DNA from: Pararhizobium antarcticum | Lineage (GTDB): Bacteria; Pseudomonadota; Alphaproteobacteria; Rhizobiales; Rhizobiaceae | Direction: 5' to 3' | Assembly: GCF_001885585.1 (NCBI RefSeq) | Contig: NZ_LSRP01000001.1 | Span: 62,001-126,000, forward strand | DNA: 64,000 bases | Shown here: positions 46,055 through 55,038 of the stretch, piece by piece | Numbering within the stretch: position 1 is the stretch's first letter | Layout of the letters: every line of letters begins with the position of its first letter | The notes under the pieces: generated by a model | Told to the model about the DNA's origin: nothing | Databases searched by the model: none | Seen by the model: only the letters and a program-made list of their open reading frames with translations | Program-made: the position numbers and the translations under genes

Positions 46055-47065
46055 ATGAAACCGGACGCCCTGCTTTACCCCACGCCGAAAGGCCTCTTCT
46101 GCGAGGTCGGCCAGTTTTACGTCGATCCGGTCCAGCCGGTCGATCGCGCCCTGATCACGCACGGCCATGCCGACCATGCCCGTTCCGGTCACGGCCACGT
46201 GCTCGCCACGCGCGAAACGCTTGATATCATGCGCATCCGCTACGGCGAGGACTTCTGCAACAGTGAGCAGGTGGCAGCCCTGGGGGAAAAACTGGTCATC
46301 AACGGGGCAACCGTCAGCTTTCATCCGGCGGGGCATGTTCTCGGCTCCGCGCAGATTGCCGTCGAAGCGCAGGGAACGCGCATCGTCGTCTCCGGAGACT
46401 ACAAGCGCCGCCGCGATCCCACCTGTCTGCCATTTGAGCCGGTTGCCTGCGATGTCTTCATCACGGAGGCGACCTTCGGCCTGCCGGTCTTCCACCACCC
46501 CGACGATCGGCTGGAAGTCGCAAAGGTCCTGACATCGCTGCGGCAGTTCCCAGAACGTGCCCATCTTGTCGGCGCCTATGCTCTGGGAAAGGCACAACGG
46601 GTCATTGCCCTGCTCAGGGAGGCCGGCCATGAGGCGCCAATCTATATCCACGGCGCCCTTGTTAAACTCTGCGATTATTATCAGTCGCAGGGATACGATC
46701 TCGGCGATCTCAGACCGGCAACGCTGGTTGGACATGACCGCCAGGTCTTTGCCGGCGCCATCGTCATCGGTCCGCCATCGGCCTTCGCCGACAAATGGGC
46801 ACGGCGTTTTCCAGACCCCGTATCGATTTTCGCCTCCGGCTGGATGCTGGTGCGGCAGCGCGCAAAGCAGCGGGGCGTCGAACTGCCAATGATCATCTCG
46901 GATCATTGCGACTGGCCCGAACTGACCCGGACGATCCTCGAAATCGCACCGGGCCAGGTCTGGGTGACGCATGGCCGCGAGGAAGCCCTGGTGCGCTGGT
47001 GCGAGCTTCAGGGCATTGCCGCCCGGCCGCTGCATCTGGTCGGCTACGACGACGAGGGCGAGTGA
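46055..47065 (+). CDS. Ligase-associated metallo-beta-lactamase-fold DNA exonuclease
   Basis: A 336-residue protein of the metallo-beta-lactamase/beta-CASP-related group usually encoded next to ATP-dependent DNA ligases. The metal motif THGHADHARSGH spans residues 35-46 (His36, His38, Asp40, His41), followed by FHPAGHVLGSAQI and SGDYKRRRDP. A C-terminal WVTHGREEALVRWCE closes the active site. The start at 46055 (MKPDALLYPTPKGLF) is the family start; upstream codons are a shadow of the nucleoside hydrolase. Its stop overlaps the ligase ATG (TGATG), so the two are coupled. A role in DNA repair is inferred from family and context. Confidence 0.9.
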   Translation: MKPDALLYPTPKGLFCEVGQFYVDPVQPVDRALITHGHADHARSGHGHVLATRETLDIMRIRYGEDFCNSEQVAALGEKLVINGATVSFHPAGHVLGSAQIAVEAQGTRIVVSGDYKRRRDPTCLPFEPVACDVFITEATFGLPVFHHPDDRLEVAKVLTSLRQFPERAHLVGAYALGKAQRVIALLREAGHEAPIYIHGALVKLCDYYQSQGYDLGDLRPATLVGHDRQVFAGAIVIGPPSAFADKWARRFPDPVSIFASGWMLVRQRAKQRGVELPMIISDHCDWPELTRTILEIAPGQVWVTHGREEALVRWCELQGIAARPLHLVGYDDEGE

Positions 47066-48693
47066 TGCGTGCCTTTGCCGAACTTCTCGACCGTCTGGTC
47101 CTCACCCCGCAGCGCAACGCCAAGATCAGGCTGCTGTCAGACTATTTCCGCGCAACGCCCGACCCGGACCGCGGCTATGCCCTGGCCACCATCGCCTCGA
47201 CGCTGTCGCTGAAAGCGGTCAAGCCGGCGCTGTTGCGCGAACTGGTGATGGAGCGCATGGACGAGGTGCTGTTCCGCTACTCCTACGATTATGTTGGTGA
47301 TCTCGCAGAGACGATCTCGCTGGTCTGGGAACCCTCGACGGAAGCCGGATCGGAAGCCCATGACCTGTCGCTGGGCGCGATCATCCACCTGCTCCAGTCT
47401 GTCGGGCGATCGGAGGTGCGCGGGCTGGTCCGCAGTCTTCTCGACCAGATGGACAGCTCCAGCCGCTTTGCCTTCCTCAAACTCGTGACCGGCGGGCTGC
47501 GTATCGGCGTCTCCGCGAGATTGGCAAAACAGGCGGTCGCCGATGTCGGCGAAAAAGACATCGGCGATATTGAGACATTGTGGCATGGGCTTGCGCCGCC
47601 CTACAGAGAGCTTTTCCAGTGGCTCGAAGGCAAGGCGGACAAGCCGCAACTGACGACACCGGCTGTGTTTCACGCCGTCATGCTGGCAACACCGGTCGGC
47701 GACAAGGACCTCGAAAACCTGGATCCGGCCGATTTCGCCGCCGAATGGAAATGGGACGGCATCCGCGTTCAACTGGCCAATCTCGGCGGTACGCGGCGAT
47801 TGTATTCGCGCAGTGGCGACGATATTTCGGGGGCTTTCCCGGATATTCTCGAAGCCACCGATTTCGAAGGCGTCCTTGATGGAGAGCTTCTGGTCGGCGG
47901 CACATCGCGCACCAATCAGGCGACACGCACCTTTTCCGACCTGCAGCAGCGCCTGAACCGCAAGACCGTCAGCGCCAAAATGCTGGAAGACTATCCGGCC
48001 TTCGTGCGCGGCTATGACCTGTTGTTTTCCGGCACAGTCGATATTCGTGGCGACGGCTTTCTGGCACGACGCGAGCAACTGGCGGGACTTCTGGAGACGA
48101 CATCCGCCGCGCATTTCGACCTGTCGCCGCTGGTGCCGTTTTCAAGCTGGGAGGAACTCAACCGTCTGCGCAGCGATCCACCCGATCCGGTGATCGAAGG
48201 CATCATGCTCAAACGGCTGGATTCGCCCTATACACCCGGCCGGGCCAAAGGGCCCTGGTTCAAGTGGAAGCGCAATCCCTACAATGTCGATGCCGTGCTG
48301 ATGTATGCGCAACGCGGCCACGGCAAGCGATCCAGCTATTATTCCGACTTCACCTTCGGCGTCTGGACCGAGAGTGATGGCAAGGACACCCTCGTGCCTG
48401 TCGGCAAGGCCTATTTCGGTTTTACGGATGCCGAACTGGACGTTCTCGACCGCTTTGTCCGCAACAATACGATCGAGCGTTTCGGCCCGGTTCGATCGGT
48501 GCGTGCGGAGCCGGATTTCGGTTTCGTGGTCGAAGTGGCCTTTGAGGGCATCAACCGCTCCGGCCGTCACAAGTCCGGCGTTGCCATGCGTTTCCCCCGG
48601 ATTTCGCGCTTGCGAACCGACAAGCTGCCGCGCGACGCCGACAGGCTTGCAACCTTGATCGCCATGATCGACGGCGGAGCAAGGCAGCCGTAA
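47065..48693 (+). CDS. ATP-dependent DNA ligase
   Basis: A 542-residue ligase of the cisplatin-resistance/Lhr-linked type. An N-terminal DNA-binding domain (about residues 1-200) precedes the nucleotidyltransferase core. The adenylated lysine is Lys229 in EWKWDGIRVQL. Other motifs are LDGELLV and EGIMLKRLDSPYTPGRAKGPWFKWK near residue 390 (motifs IV and V). An OB-fold closes the protein. It overlaps the exonuclease gene by one base. In many bacteria this pair is followed by the helicase Lhr and the phosphoesterase PdeM; here a signalling protein follows instead. Confidence 0.93.
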   Translation: MRAFAELLDRLVLTPQRNAKIRLLSDYFRATPDPDRGYALATIASTLSLKAVKPALLRELVMERMDEVLFRYSYDYVGDLAETISLVWEPSTEAGSEAHDLSLGAIIHLLQSVGRSEVRGLVRSLLDQMDSSSRFAFLKLVTGGLRIGVSARLAKQAVADVGEKDIGDIETLWHGLAPPYRELFQWLEGKADKPQLTTPAVFHAVMLATPVGDKDLENLDPADFAAEWKWDGIRVQLANLGGTRRLYSRSGDDISGAFPDILEATDFEGVLDGELLVGGTSRTNQATRTFSDLQQRLNRKTVSAKMLEDYPAFVRGYDLLFSGTVDIRGDGFLARREQLAGLLETTSAAHFDLSPLVPFSSWEELNRLRSDPPDPVIEGIMLKRLDSPYTPGRAKGPWFKWKRNPYNVDAVLMYAQRGHGKRSSYYSDFTFGVWTESDGKDTLVPVGKAYFGFTDAELDVLDRFVRNNTIERFGPVRSVRAEPDFGFVVEVAFEGINRSGRHKSGVAMRFPRISRLRTDKLPRDADRLATLIAMIDGGARQP

Positions 48694-48826
48694 ACAGCAT
48701 CCAAGGGCCGACTGCAGGGCACAAGGTCGCCACGACTGCTTGACCCTGTCGTTTCATACATCTTGTTAAGATGATTTTGCGACTATCCCGCCACCCTGTC
48801 CGACAGGACCGCAATGTGGTGATCGT

Positions 48827-51496
48827 GTGCAGTCAGACCAATCAAACATGCCGGAAAGACCGAGAACAACACGCTGGCTCACGGCGAACCACTTGCCAAG
48901 CCTTCTGGTGCTCATTGTCGTCATCGCCGCAGGTATTTTTGCCGAACAGCAAAATCGCGAGGTCCATCACGCCAAGTTACGGGAAGAGGTTGCAACGGCC
49001 CTCAATCCCATCCGGTCGAAGCTCGAGGCCAACATCAACGGCGATATCCAACTGGTGCGGGGGCTGATCGCAACGATCTCCACCGAACCCGGCATGGATC
49101 AGAAACGCTTTTCCCAACTGGCAAGGCATCTTTTCAACGAGCAGTCGCGCCTGCGCAGCATCGCAGCCGCCCCCAATCTCGTGGTTTCGCTGGTTTACCC
49201 GCTTGAAGAGAACAGGAAGGCCCTCGGCCTCGATTATCGGAAGAACGAGGATCAGCGCGCCGCAGCGGAGCGCGTCAAGGAAACTGCGCGGATGGTTATG
49301 GCCGGCCCTCTGTCACTGGTCCAGGGGGGTGAAGGTTTGATCGGCCGATTCCCGGTCTTCATTTCCGGTCACGGCGGTACGAACAGCTTCTGGGGCATCC
49401 TCTCTGCCGTCATCGATGTTCCCCGGCTCTACCAGGACAGTGGCCTCCTCGCCGCCGCTTCGGATATCGACATCGCGATCATCGGTCGCGATGGCCTTGG
49501 CGAGGATGGTGAACAGTTTTACGGCTCGCCGACCATCCGGGCTTTGGATCCCGTCGTAAGGAATATATTCCTCCACTCGGGCAGTTGGCAGGTCATGGCC
49601 ACCCCTAAGGGGGGCTGGCAGCGCGAGCCACCGAACACATGGCAATTGCGCGTGCTGGTGGCGACGGGCGGCCTCTTCATTCTCGTTCCGATGTTCCTGA
49701 CAGGCCGGTTGATGGAGGAGCGTCAGGGCAATATCGAGGTGCTGAAGCAGAACAGGGAAAGCCTGCAGGAACTATCCTATCGCCTGAAGATTGCGCTTGA
49801 TACATCGCAGATCGGCATATGGGAGCTGGATATCACAACCGGCACGCTGTTCTGGGACGAGCGCATGAAAGAGCTCTACGGCGGGCTCCATTTGAAGGGC
49901 ACCTACGAAGACTGGCAGACAACCCTGCATCCAGACGACCTGAAACAGGCGGAAGCCGAATTCGCCGCAGCCCAGGCTGATGGCCAAAGCTACATGTCCC
50001 AGTTCCGCATTGTCCTGCCCGATGGCAATATCAGGCATATCCGCGCGATCGGCTCGAAATATCTCGGAGCCGGCGGGCGGCAGAAAATTGTTGGCGTCAA
50101 CTGGGACGTCACCCGGGACGTCGAAACCAACGCGATCCTCGAAGAGGCCAAGGCCCAGGCGGAGGCCCATAATACCGAACTTGAAGCGGCCCGACACCGC
50201 ATGGAATTCAACGCCCTGCATGATCCGCTGACCACCCTGCCAAACCGCCGCTATCTCGATCAGGTCCTCGCCGATAGGAGCGTGCACAGCGACAACGCAG
50301 ACCTGGTGAGTATCTTCCATGTCGATCTCGACCGGTTCAAGGAAATCAACGACACACTGGGCCATGCGGCAGGCGACGAAGTGCTGCGCCATGCCGCAAA
50401 GGTTCTAAGGGCGAACACGCGTGACAGCGATTTCGTCGGCCGCATCGGCGGCGACGAGTTCGTGATCATTTCGAAAAGCGGCTCGACGGACATCAGCGAC
50501 ACGACCATGGCAAGCCGCATCATCGACGAGATGAGCCTGCCGATCCGCTACAAGGAACAGGAGTGCCGCATCGGCGTCAGCATCGGCATCGCGCACCAGA
50601 CGCGTCCAGATGAAGAGCGCATCCAGGTTCTGGTGAATGCCGACATCGCGCTCTACGAAGCCAAACGCCGCGGCCGTAACCGCTACGAGGTCTTCACCCA
50701 TTCGCTCAAGACAGCGGTGATCAAATCCAAGCAGACTGCCGACGAAATCCTGCGCGGGCTCGAACAGAACGAATTCATCGCCCATTTCCAGCCGCAGTTC
50801 TGCCCGGCCTCGCTCGACATTATCGGCGTCGAGGCCTTGGCCCGCTGGGATCATCCGACAAAGGGCTTGCTCGCCCCCCACGCCTTCCTGAAGACTGCGG
50901 AAGACATCAACGTCATTGCTGACATCGATCAGCGCATCCTCGAGCAGGCGCTGTTCCAATTGCACCGCTGGGAAGCATCCGGCATCCATATACCGAAGCT
51001 CTCTGTCAACCTGTCCTACCAGCGACTGCACGATGAACACCTCATCGAACGTCTCTCGCAATTGACCATACCGGCCGGACGCCTGTCCTTCGAACTTCTG
51101 GAATCGATTTCGTTTGATGAAAGCGATGTCACGGTTCTGTCCAATATTGAACGCATCAAGAGCCTGGGGATCGATATCGAGATCGACGACTTCGGCACGG
51201 GTTACGCATCCATCGTCAGTCTTTTGAAGTTGACCCCGCGGCGCCTCAAGATCGATCGCCAGTTGATTATCCCGATCCTGACTTCGACGAAGCAGCGCCA
51301 GCTCGTCGCCTCGATCATCGATATCGGCAGCTCGCTCGGGATAGAAGTCATCGCAGAGGGCGTGGAGACCATGGAGCACGCCCAGGCGCTGCGGGAGCTC
51401 GGTTGCCACGGTCTTCAGGGATACGCCTTTGCCCGCCCGATGAGCGCCAATGACCTCGCCAATTTTGCCCGCGAGCGGAAATGGCTGGCCGCCTGA
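48827..51496 (+). CDS. CHASE-PAS-GGDEF-EAL cyclic di-GMP signalling protein
   Basis: An 889-residue membrane protein. A first helix (about residues 22-42, PSLLVLIVVIAAGIFAEQ) and a second at about 280-300 bracket a periplasmic CHASE-like sensor domain. A PAS domain (LDTSQIGIWELDITTGTLFWDERM, about residues 326-450) follows. The GGDEF motif is intact at residues 541-545, with an inhibitory-site RxxD (RDSD, 532-535) five residues ahead, so cyclase activity with product feedback is possible. EAL is intact at 669-671 (GVEALARW), and DDFGTGYAS follows, so phosphodiesterase activity is also expected. The start at 48827 is the first ATG with a normal N-terminus. Confidence 0.9.
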   Translation: MQSDQSNMPERPRTTRWLTANHLPSLLVLIVVIAAGIFAEQQNREVHHAKLREEVATALNPIRSKLEANINGDIQLVRGLIATISTEPGMDQKRFSQLARHLFNEQSRLRSIAAAPNLVVSLVYPLEENRKALGLDYRKNEDQRAAAERVKETARMVMAGPLSLVQGGEGLIGRFPVFISGHGGTNSFWGILSAVIDVPRLYQDSGLLAAASDIDIAIIGRDGLGEDGEQFYGSPTIRALDPVVRNIFLHSGSWQVMATPKGGWQREPPNTWQLRVLVATGGLFILVPMFLTGRLMEERQGNIEVLKQNRESLQELSYRLKIALDTSQIGIWELDITTGTLFWDERMKELYGGLHLKGTYEDWQTTLHPDDLKQAEAEFAAAQADGQSYMSQFRIVLPDGNIRHIRAIGSKYLGAGGRQKIVGVNWDVTRDVETNAILEEAKAQAEAHNTELEAARHRMEFNALHDPLTTLPNRRYLDQVLADRSVHSDNADLVSIFHVDLDRFKEINDTLGHAAGDEVLRHAAKVLRANTRDSDFVGRIGGDEFVIISKSGSTDISDTTMASRIIDEMSLPIRYKEQECRIGVSIGIAHQTRPDEERIQVLVNADIALYEAKRRGRNRYEVFTHSLKTAVIKSKQTADEILRGLEQNEFIAHFQPQFCPASLDIIGVEALARWDHPTKGLLAPHAFLKTAEDINVIADIDQRILEQALFQLHRWEASGIHIPKLSVNLSYQRLHDEHLIERLSQLTIPAGRLSFELLESISFDESDVTVLSNIERIKSLGIDIEIDDFGTGYASIVSLLKLTPRRLKIDRQLIIPILTSTKQRQLVASIIDIGSSLGIEVIAEGVETMEHAQALRELGCHGLQGYAFARPMSANDLANFARERKWLAA

Positions 51497-51944
51497 AACG
51501 CCATTCCCGCCCCGGACTGATTCGCAACAGCACCGGGCCCGCGCACAAAAACCTGCGCGCTTGCGTCCGTTTCCGCCCCGGATTCGGATCGTTTCAGCCA
51601 TAAATAGCGTATCAAATTGTTTCTTGTGGCGGTTTTTTGTTTGTCTTTGTTTCTCGCGTGCGTCGCGCCTGTAAGGCTGCGTTGCGTTTGCTTTCCCATC
51701 TCTTCGCCTGATCTGGCCGACAGCTAGGCGACGCCGAGCCGCCCTCTGTCGAAACGGGCCAATACAGCGATGTTTCCGAAGGTTGAGCCGCTTTTGCAGC
51801 GGTGGCCGATTGCGTCCTGAAATGTTTCCGCGCGGAAAAAGCGAAGATTGCAGGGATAAGGTCTCGACTGTTGAAGTCAGCTTTGGTTAGGGGATCCATG
51901 ACCACTGTTGCGGATCGCAACACCGAAAATACGAAGGAAAGACA
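51497..51944. other. Intergenic region upstream of the small coiled-coil gene
   Basis: This 448-base stretch contains no credible gene. A 17-base odd palindrome, TGTTGCG/CGCAACA with a three-base centre, at 51906-51922 lies just ahead of the small gene and may be an operator or an RNA hairpin. A T-rich run near 51621-51650 follows the GGDEF-EAL gene without a clear stem. Confidence 0.5.
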
Positions 51945-52286
51945 ATGGTTGCCGCTATTTCCAGCACAACGCTCCTGACCACAACGACGACCAGCAGTTC
52001 CGGCGGTGGCACGGCCCAGAAGGCTTCGCTTGAAGCCCAGATCCAAACCAAGCAGACCGAACTCGACGAAGCGAAAACCGATGCGGAAAAATCCGAGCTT
52101 GAACAGGGGATCGCCGAACTGAAGGCCAAGCTTGCAGCCCTGGCGGCAACGGAAAGCAGCAAGACCGAACAGCAACAAACGCCTCACACCCAGGCAGACC
52201 AAGCCCCATCCGAAGCGGCGTCACTGATCGGCACGAAAAACTTCAAGGACGGCGAGCAGTTCGGCGAGCGCGAGATGTGGGTCTGA
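51945..52286 (+). CDS. Small predicted coiled-coil protein of unknown function
   Basis: A 113-residue protein. It starts with a Thr/Ser/Gly-rich segment (STTLLTTTTTSSSGGGT, residues 7-23) and then has a charged helical heptad region (about residues 26-70, SLEAQIQTKQTELDEAKTDAE) likely to form a coiled coil. A Gln/Thr-rich linker follows. The ribosome-binding site GAAGGAAAG before 51945 and the codon use support a real gene. No membrane segment is visible, and no known family was recognised. It stands alone between a signalling protein and a long gap. Confidence 0.65.
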   Translation: MVAAISSTTLLTTTTTSSSGGGTAQKASLEAQIQTKQTELDEAKTDAEKSELEQGIAELKAKLAALAATESSKTEQQQTPHTQADQAPSEAASLIGTKNFKDGEQFGEREMWV

Positions 52287-53067
52287 TCACGAACCACCGG
52301 TCCTCAAGAGGAAGACAATCCCTGAATGCCTTACTCTGAATACGGGCGGGGGCAAGACCGATGACCGGTCCGCGCAAGCATTGCCGGCATCTGGCTGCGC
52401 CCGCCGATGCACATTTTCCTTGCGTTCGCCTTCAGCATGGCACCGCGTCCAACCTGCGACCAATTTGCACCACTCCTGGTTATTCGGCGGGCCGGTGCGC
52501 TCGGCAAAGCGCCTGATATTTTTCTGAGGCTCAGGCACGCCGGGCTGTCTGCGGCATTCGAACCGATCACACGATTTCAACCCGCCGGTTCGGCTTGGCG
52601 CGCACTTTTTCATGCACAGCGACGGAATATCGGCCCCAGTCACATGCGATAGACGCGAAAAGCCGCCTGGCGGGTCACCAGACCGGTGCTGAAGACACGG
52701 TGACGGGTGCGGCAGGAGGGTCGTGAATGCCAAGACTGCGCCGGGTACGAATCCCCAGATTGTCCGATTGCATTCAGTGAGGGACCATCATATATGGAGT
52801 CCGCTCGGTACTGCGACGCATCCGAGGCCTTGCTCGATGACGTAGGGCGACTAAGACTAGGATCGTGGAATTGCTGTCTGTGAAGGCCGTGGAAATCGGG
52901 GAGTGATTTCCGTCTGTCGGCTCACGGCATGCCACAAGAATTTCTGGGGACAGTTTCGTCCCCTCAAACTTTGACATCGACTGCGTTCTTGATACGCGGA
53001 AAACTGTTAAAGACCGATTAAAATTTGAATAGTAAGCCGCGCATGCCTTGCCGGATGGGGATACCAG
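52287..53067. other. Long gene-free gap before the NodT-type lipoprotein gene
   Basis: In 781 bases I find no gene I can support. The minus-strand frame at 52287-52733 has no recognisable features and no ribosome-binding site I trust. A small hairpin (GGGGAC/GTCCCC, 52946-52963) and a TTGACA at about 52974 ahead of the next gene may belong to its promoter region. Confidence 0.5.
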
Positions 53068-54489
53068 ATGAAAATTGCAAACGTGCTCTTTCCCTTGAGC
53101 CTTCTCCTTCTGTCTGGCTGCGTCGTCGGCCCCAACTATCAGTCCCCGGATGCAGCCCTTCCGGGAAAGTTCTCCGAGGGCAACGCCCGTGTTGCCGATG
53201 ACGTTACCCTGTCACCCTGGTGGCAGGCTTTCCGCGACAAGAAGCTGAACAGCCTGGTTGCGCAGGGTCTGGCCGAAAACCTCGACGTCAAGGCATCGAT
53301 GGAGCGCATCGTCGAGGCGCGCGCCAACGTCATCTCTGCTGGCGCCGGCGGATTGCCGCAGTTGAACAGCGGCGCGTCCGCGAGCAGACAAGGATCAGAT
53401 GGCTCGTTTGCGCGCCGGAGTTCCGTTACCGGCAATGACCACAGCGAGTCCTCAACGCTGACAGCCGGTCTCGATGCGTCGTGGCTGCTCGATTTCTTCG
53501 GCCAGTATCGTCGTGCCAAGGAGTCGGCGAATGCCTCGCTCGACGCCGCCTTTGATGACGTGAACGTAGCAAGGCTGGCCTATCTGTCCGATCTCGTCAG
53601 CTCCTATATCGACGCCCGCTACAACCAGGAAGCCCTGGCACTGGCGCAGAAGAGCCTGTCGTCGCGGCGCGAAACACTGAAGCTGACCAACGACATCAAG
53701 GCCGCCGGTGCAGCCTCCAATCTGGACGTCGTCCAGTCCGAAGGTCTCGTCAACCAGACGCTGGCGGAACTGCCAGCCTATGAAACCGGCTTCCACGTTG
53801 CGGCCAATCATATCGCCACGCTCCTTGGTGTGCCGGCAACCACGGTCACCGCCGACCTCATTCGTGGCGCAGCGCAGCCAATGCCGCGCTACAACACCAA
53901 GATCGGCATCCCGGCCGACCTGATCCGCAACCGTCCCGACATCCGCCGTGCCGAGCGCCTGCTCGCGGCAGCGACCGCGCAGATCGGTGTTGCCGAATCG
54001 CAGCTCTACCCGAGCATCTCGCTCAGCGGCACGATCGACGGTTCGCGCACGATCTCCAACGCCGTCCGGGGGGGCGCAGCGGCCTGGTCGTTCGGACCGA
54101 GCCTGAACCTGCCGATCTTCAACGGCGGCGCCCTGAAGGCCAATGTCGACATTGCCAAGTCTGGCGCTGCCCAGCAGTACATCGCCTGGAAGCAGACTGT
54201 GCTGCGCGCCGTCGAGGACGTCGAGAATGCGCTGATCTCGCTGCGCAAGAACTACCAGACGGTCGCCGCCCTGCGAAAGGTCGTCGCGTCCTATGAAGAA
54301 GCACTGGGCCTGGCACGTGAAAGCTACAAGGGCGGCGCCACATCGCTGCTCGATGTTCTCGATGCCGAGCGCTCGCTGTCGTCGTCGCGCATTCAGCTGG
54401 CTGCCGGTATTCGGAGCCTTGCAACGAACTATGTCGCACTGAACATCGCCGTTGGTGGCGGCTCGGCAATCGAGGTTGCCGGCCAGTAG
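53068..54489 (+). CDS. NodT/OprM-family outer-membrane efflux lipoprotein
   Basis: A 473-residue TolC-like outer-membrane factor. A lipoprotein signal peptide ends in LLSGC, so Cys18 is the lipid anchor. Two OEP repeats follow with the family pattern (WQAFRDKKLNSLVAQGLAENLDVKASMERI; IGVAESQLYPSISLSGTID; SYKGGATSLLDVLDAERSL). It forms the outer channel for RND or MFS pumps. No inner-membrane pump or adaptor gene is adjacent, so it is an orphan in this window; the EmrAB-type pump at 34-37 kb lacks a channel gene. The start at 53068 opens the signal peptide. Confidence 0.92.
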   Translation: MKIANVLFPLSLLLLSGCVVGPNYQSPDAALPGKFSEGNARVADDVTLSPWWQAFRDKKLNSLVAQGLAENLDVKASMERIVEARANVISAGAGGLPQLNSGASASRQGSDGSFARRSSVTGNDHSESSTLTAGLDASWLLDFFGQYRRAKESANASLDAAFDDVNVARLAYLSDLVSSYIDARYNQEALALAQKSLSSRRETLKLTNDIKAAGAASNLDVVQSEGLVNQTLAELPAYETGFHVAANHIATLLGVPATTVTADLIRGAAQPMPRYNTKIGIPADLIRNRPDIRRAERLLAAATAQIGVAESQLYPSISLSGTIDGSRTISNAVRGGAAAWSFGPSLNLPIFNGGALKANVDIAKSGAAQQYIAWKQTVLRAVEDVENALISLRKNYQTVAALRKVVASYEEALGLARESYKGGATSLLDVLDAERSLSSSRIQLAAGIRSLATNYVALNIAVGGGSAIEVAGQ

Positions 54490-54502
54490 AAGCGTTGAAA
54501 GA

Positions 54503-54523
54503 CCGCCTGCCAGAGGCAGGCGG
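54503..54523. terminator. Hairpin between the NodT-type and DUF3830 genes
   Basis: A perfect nine-base-pair stem, CCGCCTGCC with GGCAGGCGG around AGA, lies between the two converging stop codons at 54489 and 54535. It may terminate in both directions. Confidence 0.6.
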
Positions 54524-54534
54524 ATCGCGCGAAA

Positions 54535-54954
54535 TCAGGGGGCGTTGCTGATCTCGATCGGCTGCGCCCCTTCCCATAGGACCATCTTGCCCAACTGCGG
54601 CAGGTCGTCGAGGTTGGACGTTATTGTCATGAAATGGTTGCCGGCAAGCTGGCCCATTTTCGACTTGAAATGCACCCCGCCATAGCCGAGCAGCATTTCT
54701 GTTTCGCTGATGCCGCCCGGATAGAGAAGCATCTGCCCTGGCGCCGGAAAGCTGGTGTGGTTTTCATAGCCGACACCGAAATCCTCCTCCCCAAGCGGGA
54801 TCCACATGGCCTCGCCGCTCCAGCGCACATGAATAAGCTTCTGCCGATAGGGAAGAACCCGGCGGATGGCGGCGCATGTCTTCGGCGCCAAAGCGGTTTC
54901 GAGCCTCGCCGAAAACGTGAAGGGCCCTGCCCTGACGATGAGGTTGTCTGTCAT
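54535..54954 (-). CDS. DUF3830 family cyclophilin-like protein
   Basis: A 139-residue protein matching the cyclophilin-like barrel family DUF3830, with typical segments FTFSARLETALAPKTCAAIRRVLPYRQKLIHVRWSGEAMWIPL and VGYENHTSFPAPGQMLLYPGG. Members often sit with amidohydrolase or uracil-catabolism-type transport genes; none is adjacent here. The start at 54954 gives the family N-terminus; the earlier codon at 55011 is not supported. The function is unknown. Confidence 0.65.
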   Translation of the reverse strand: MTDNLIVRAGPFTFSARLETALAPKTCAAIRRVLPYRQKLIHVRWSGEAMWIPLGEEDFGVGYENHTSFPAPGQMLLYPGGISETEMLLGYGGVHFKSKMGQLAGNHFMTITSNLDDLPQLGKMVLWEGAQPIEISNAP

Positions 54955-55038
54955 TCCCGTGTTTGCCCTGTCATCTTGTGCCTGAGAAAGACTTCTTCTA
55001 GCAGCACCCATGGGGCAAATGAAGCGGCATGTCTTCCC

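Noticed and set aside
52287-52733. Minus-strand frame of 148 codons
   Set aside because: It has no recognisable domain, skewed composition and no convincing start signal. It is kept as gap.
52287-53067. tRNA gene in the long gap
   Set aside because: Short TTCGAA-like matches occur, but no cloverleaf could be built around them.
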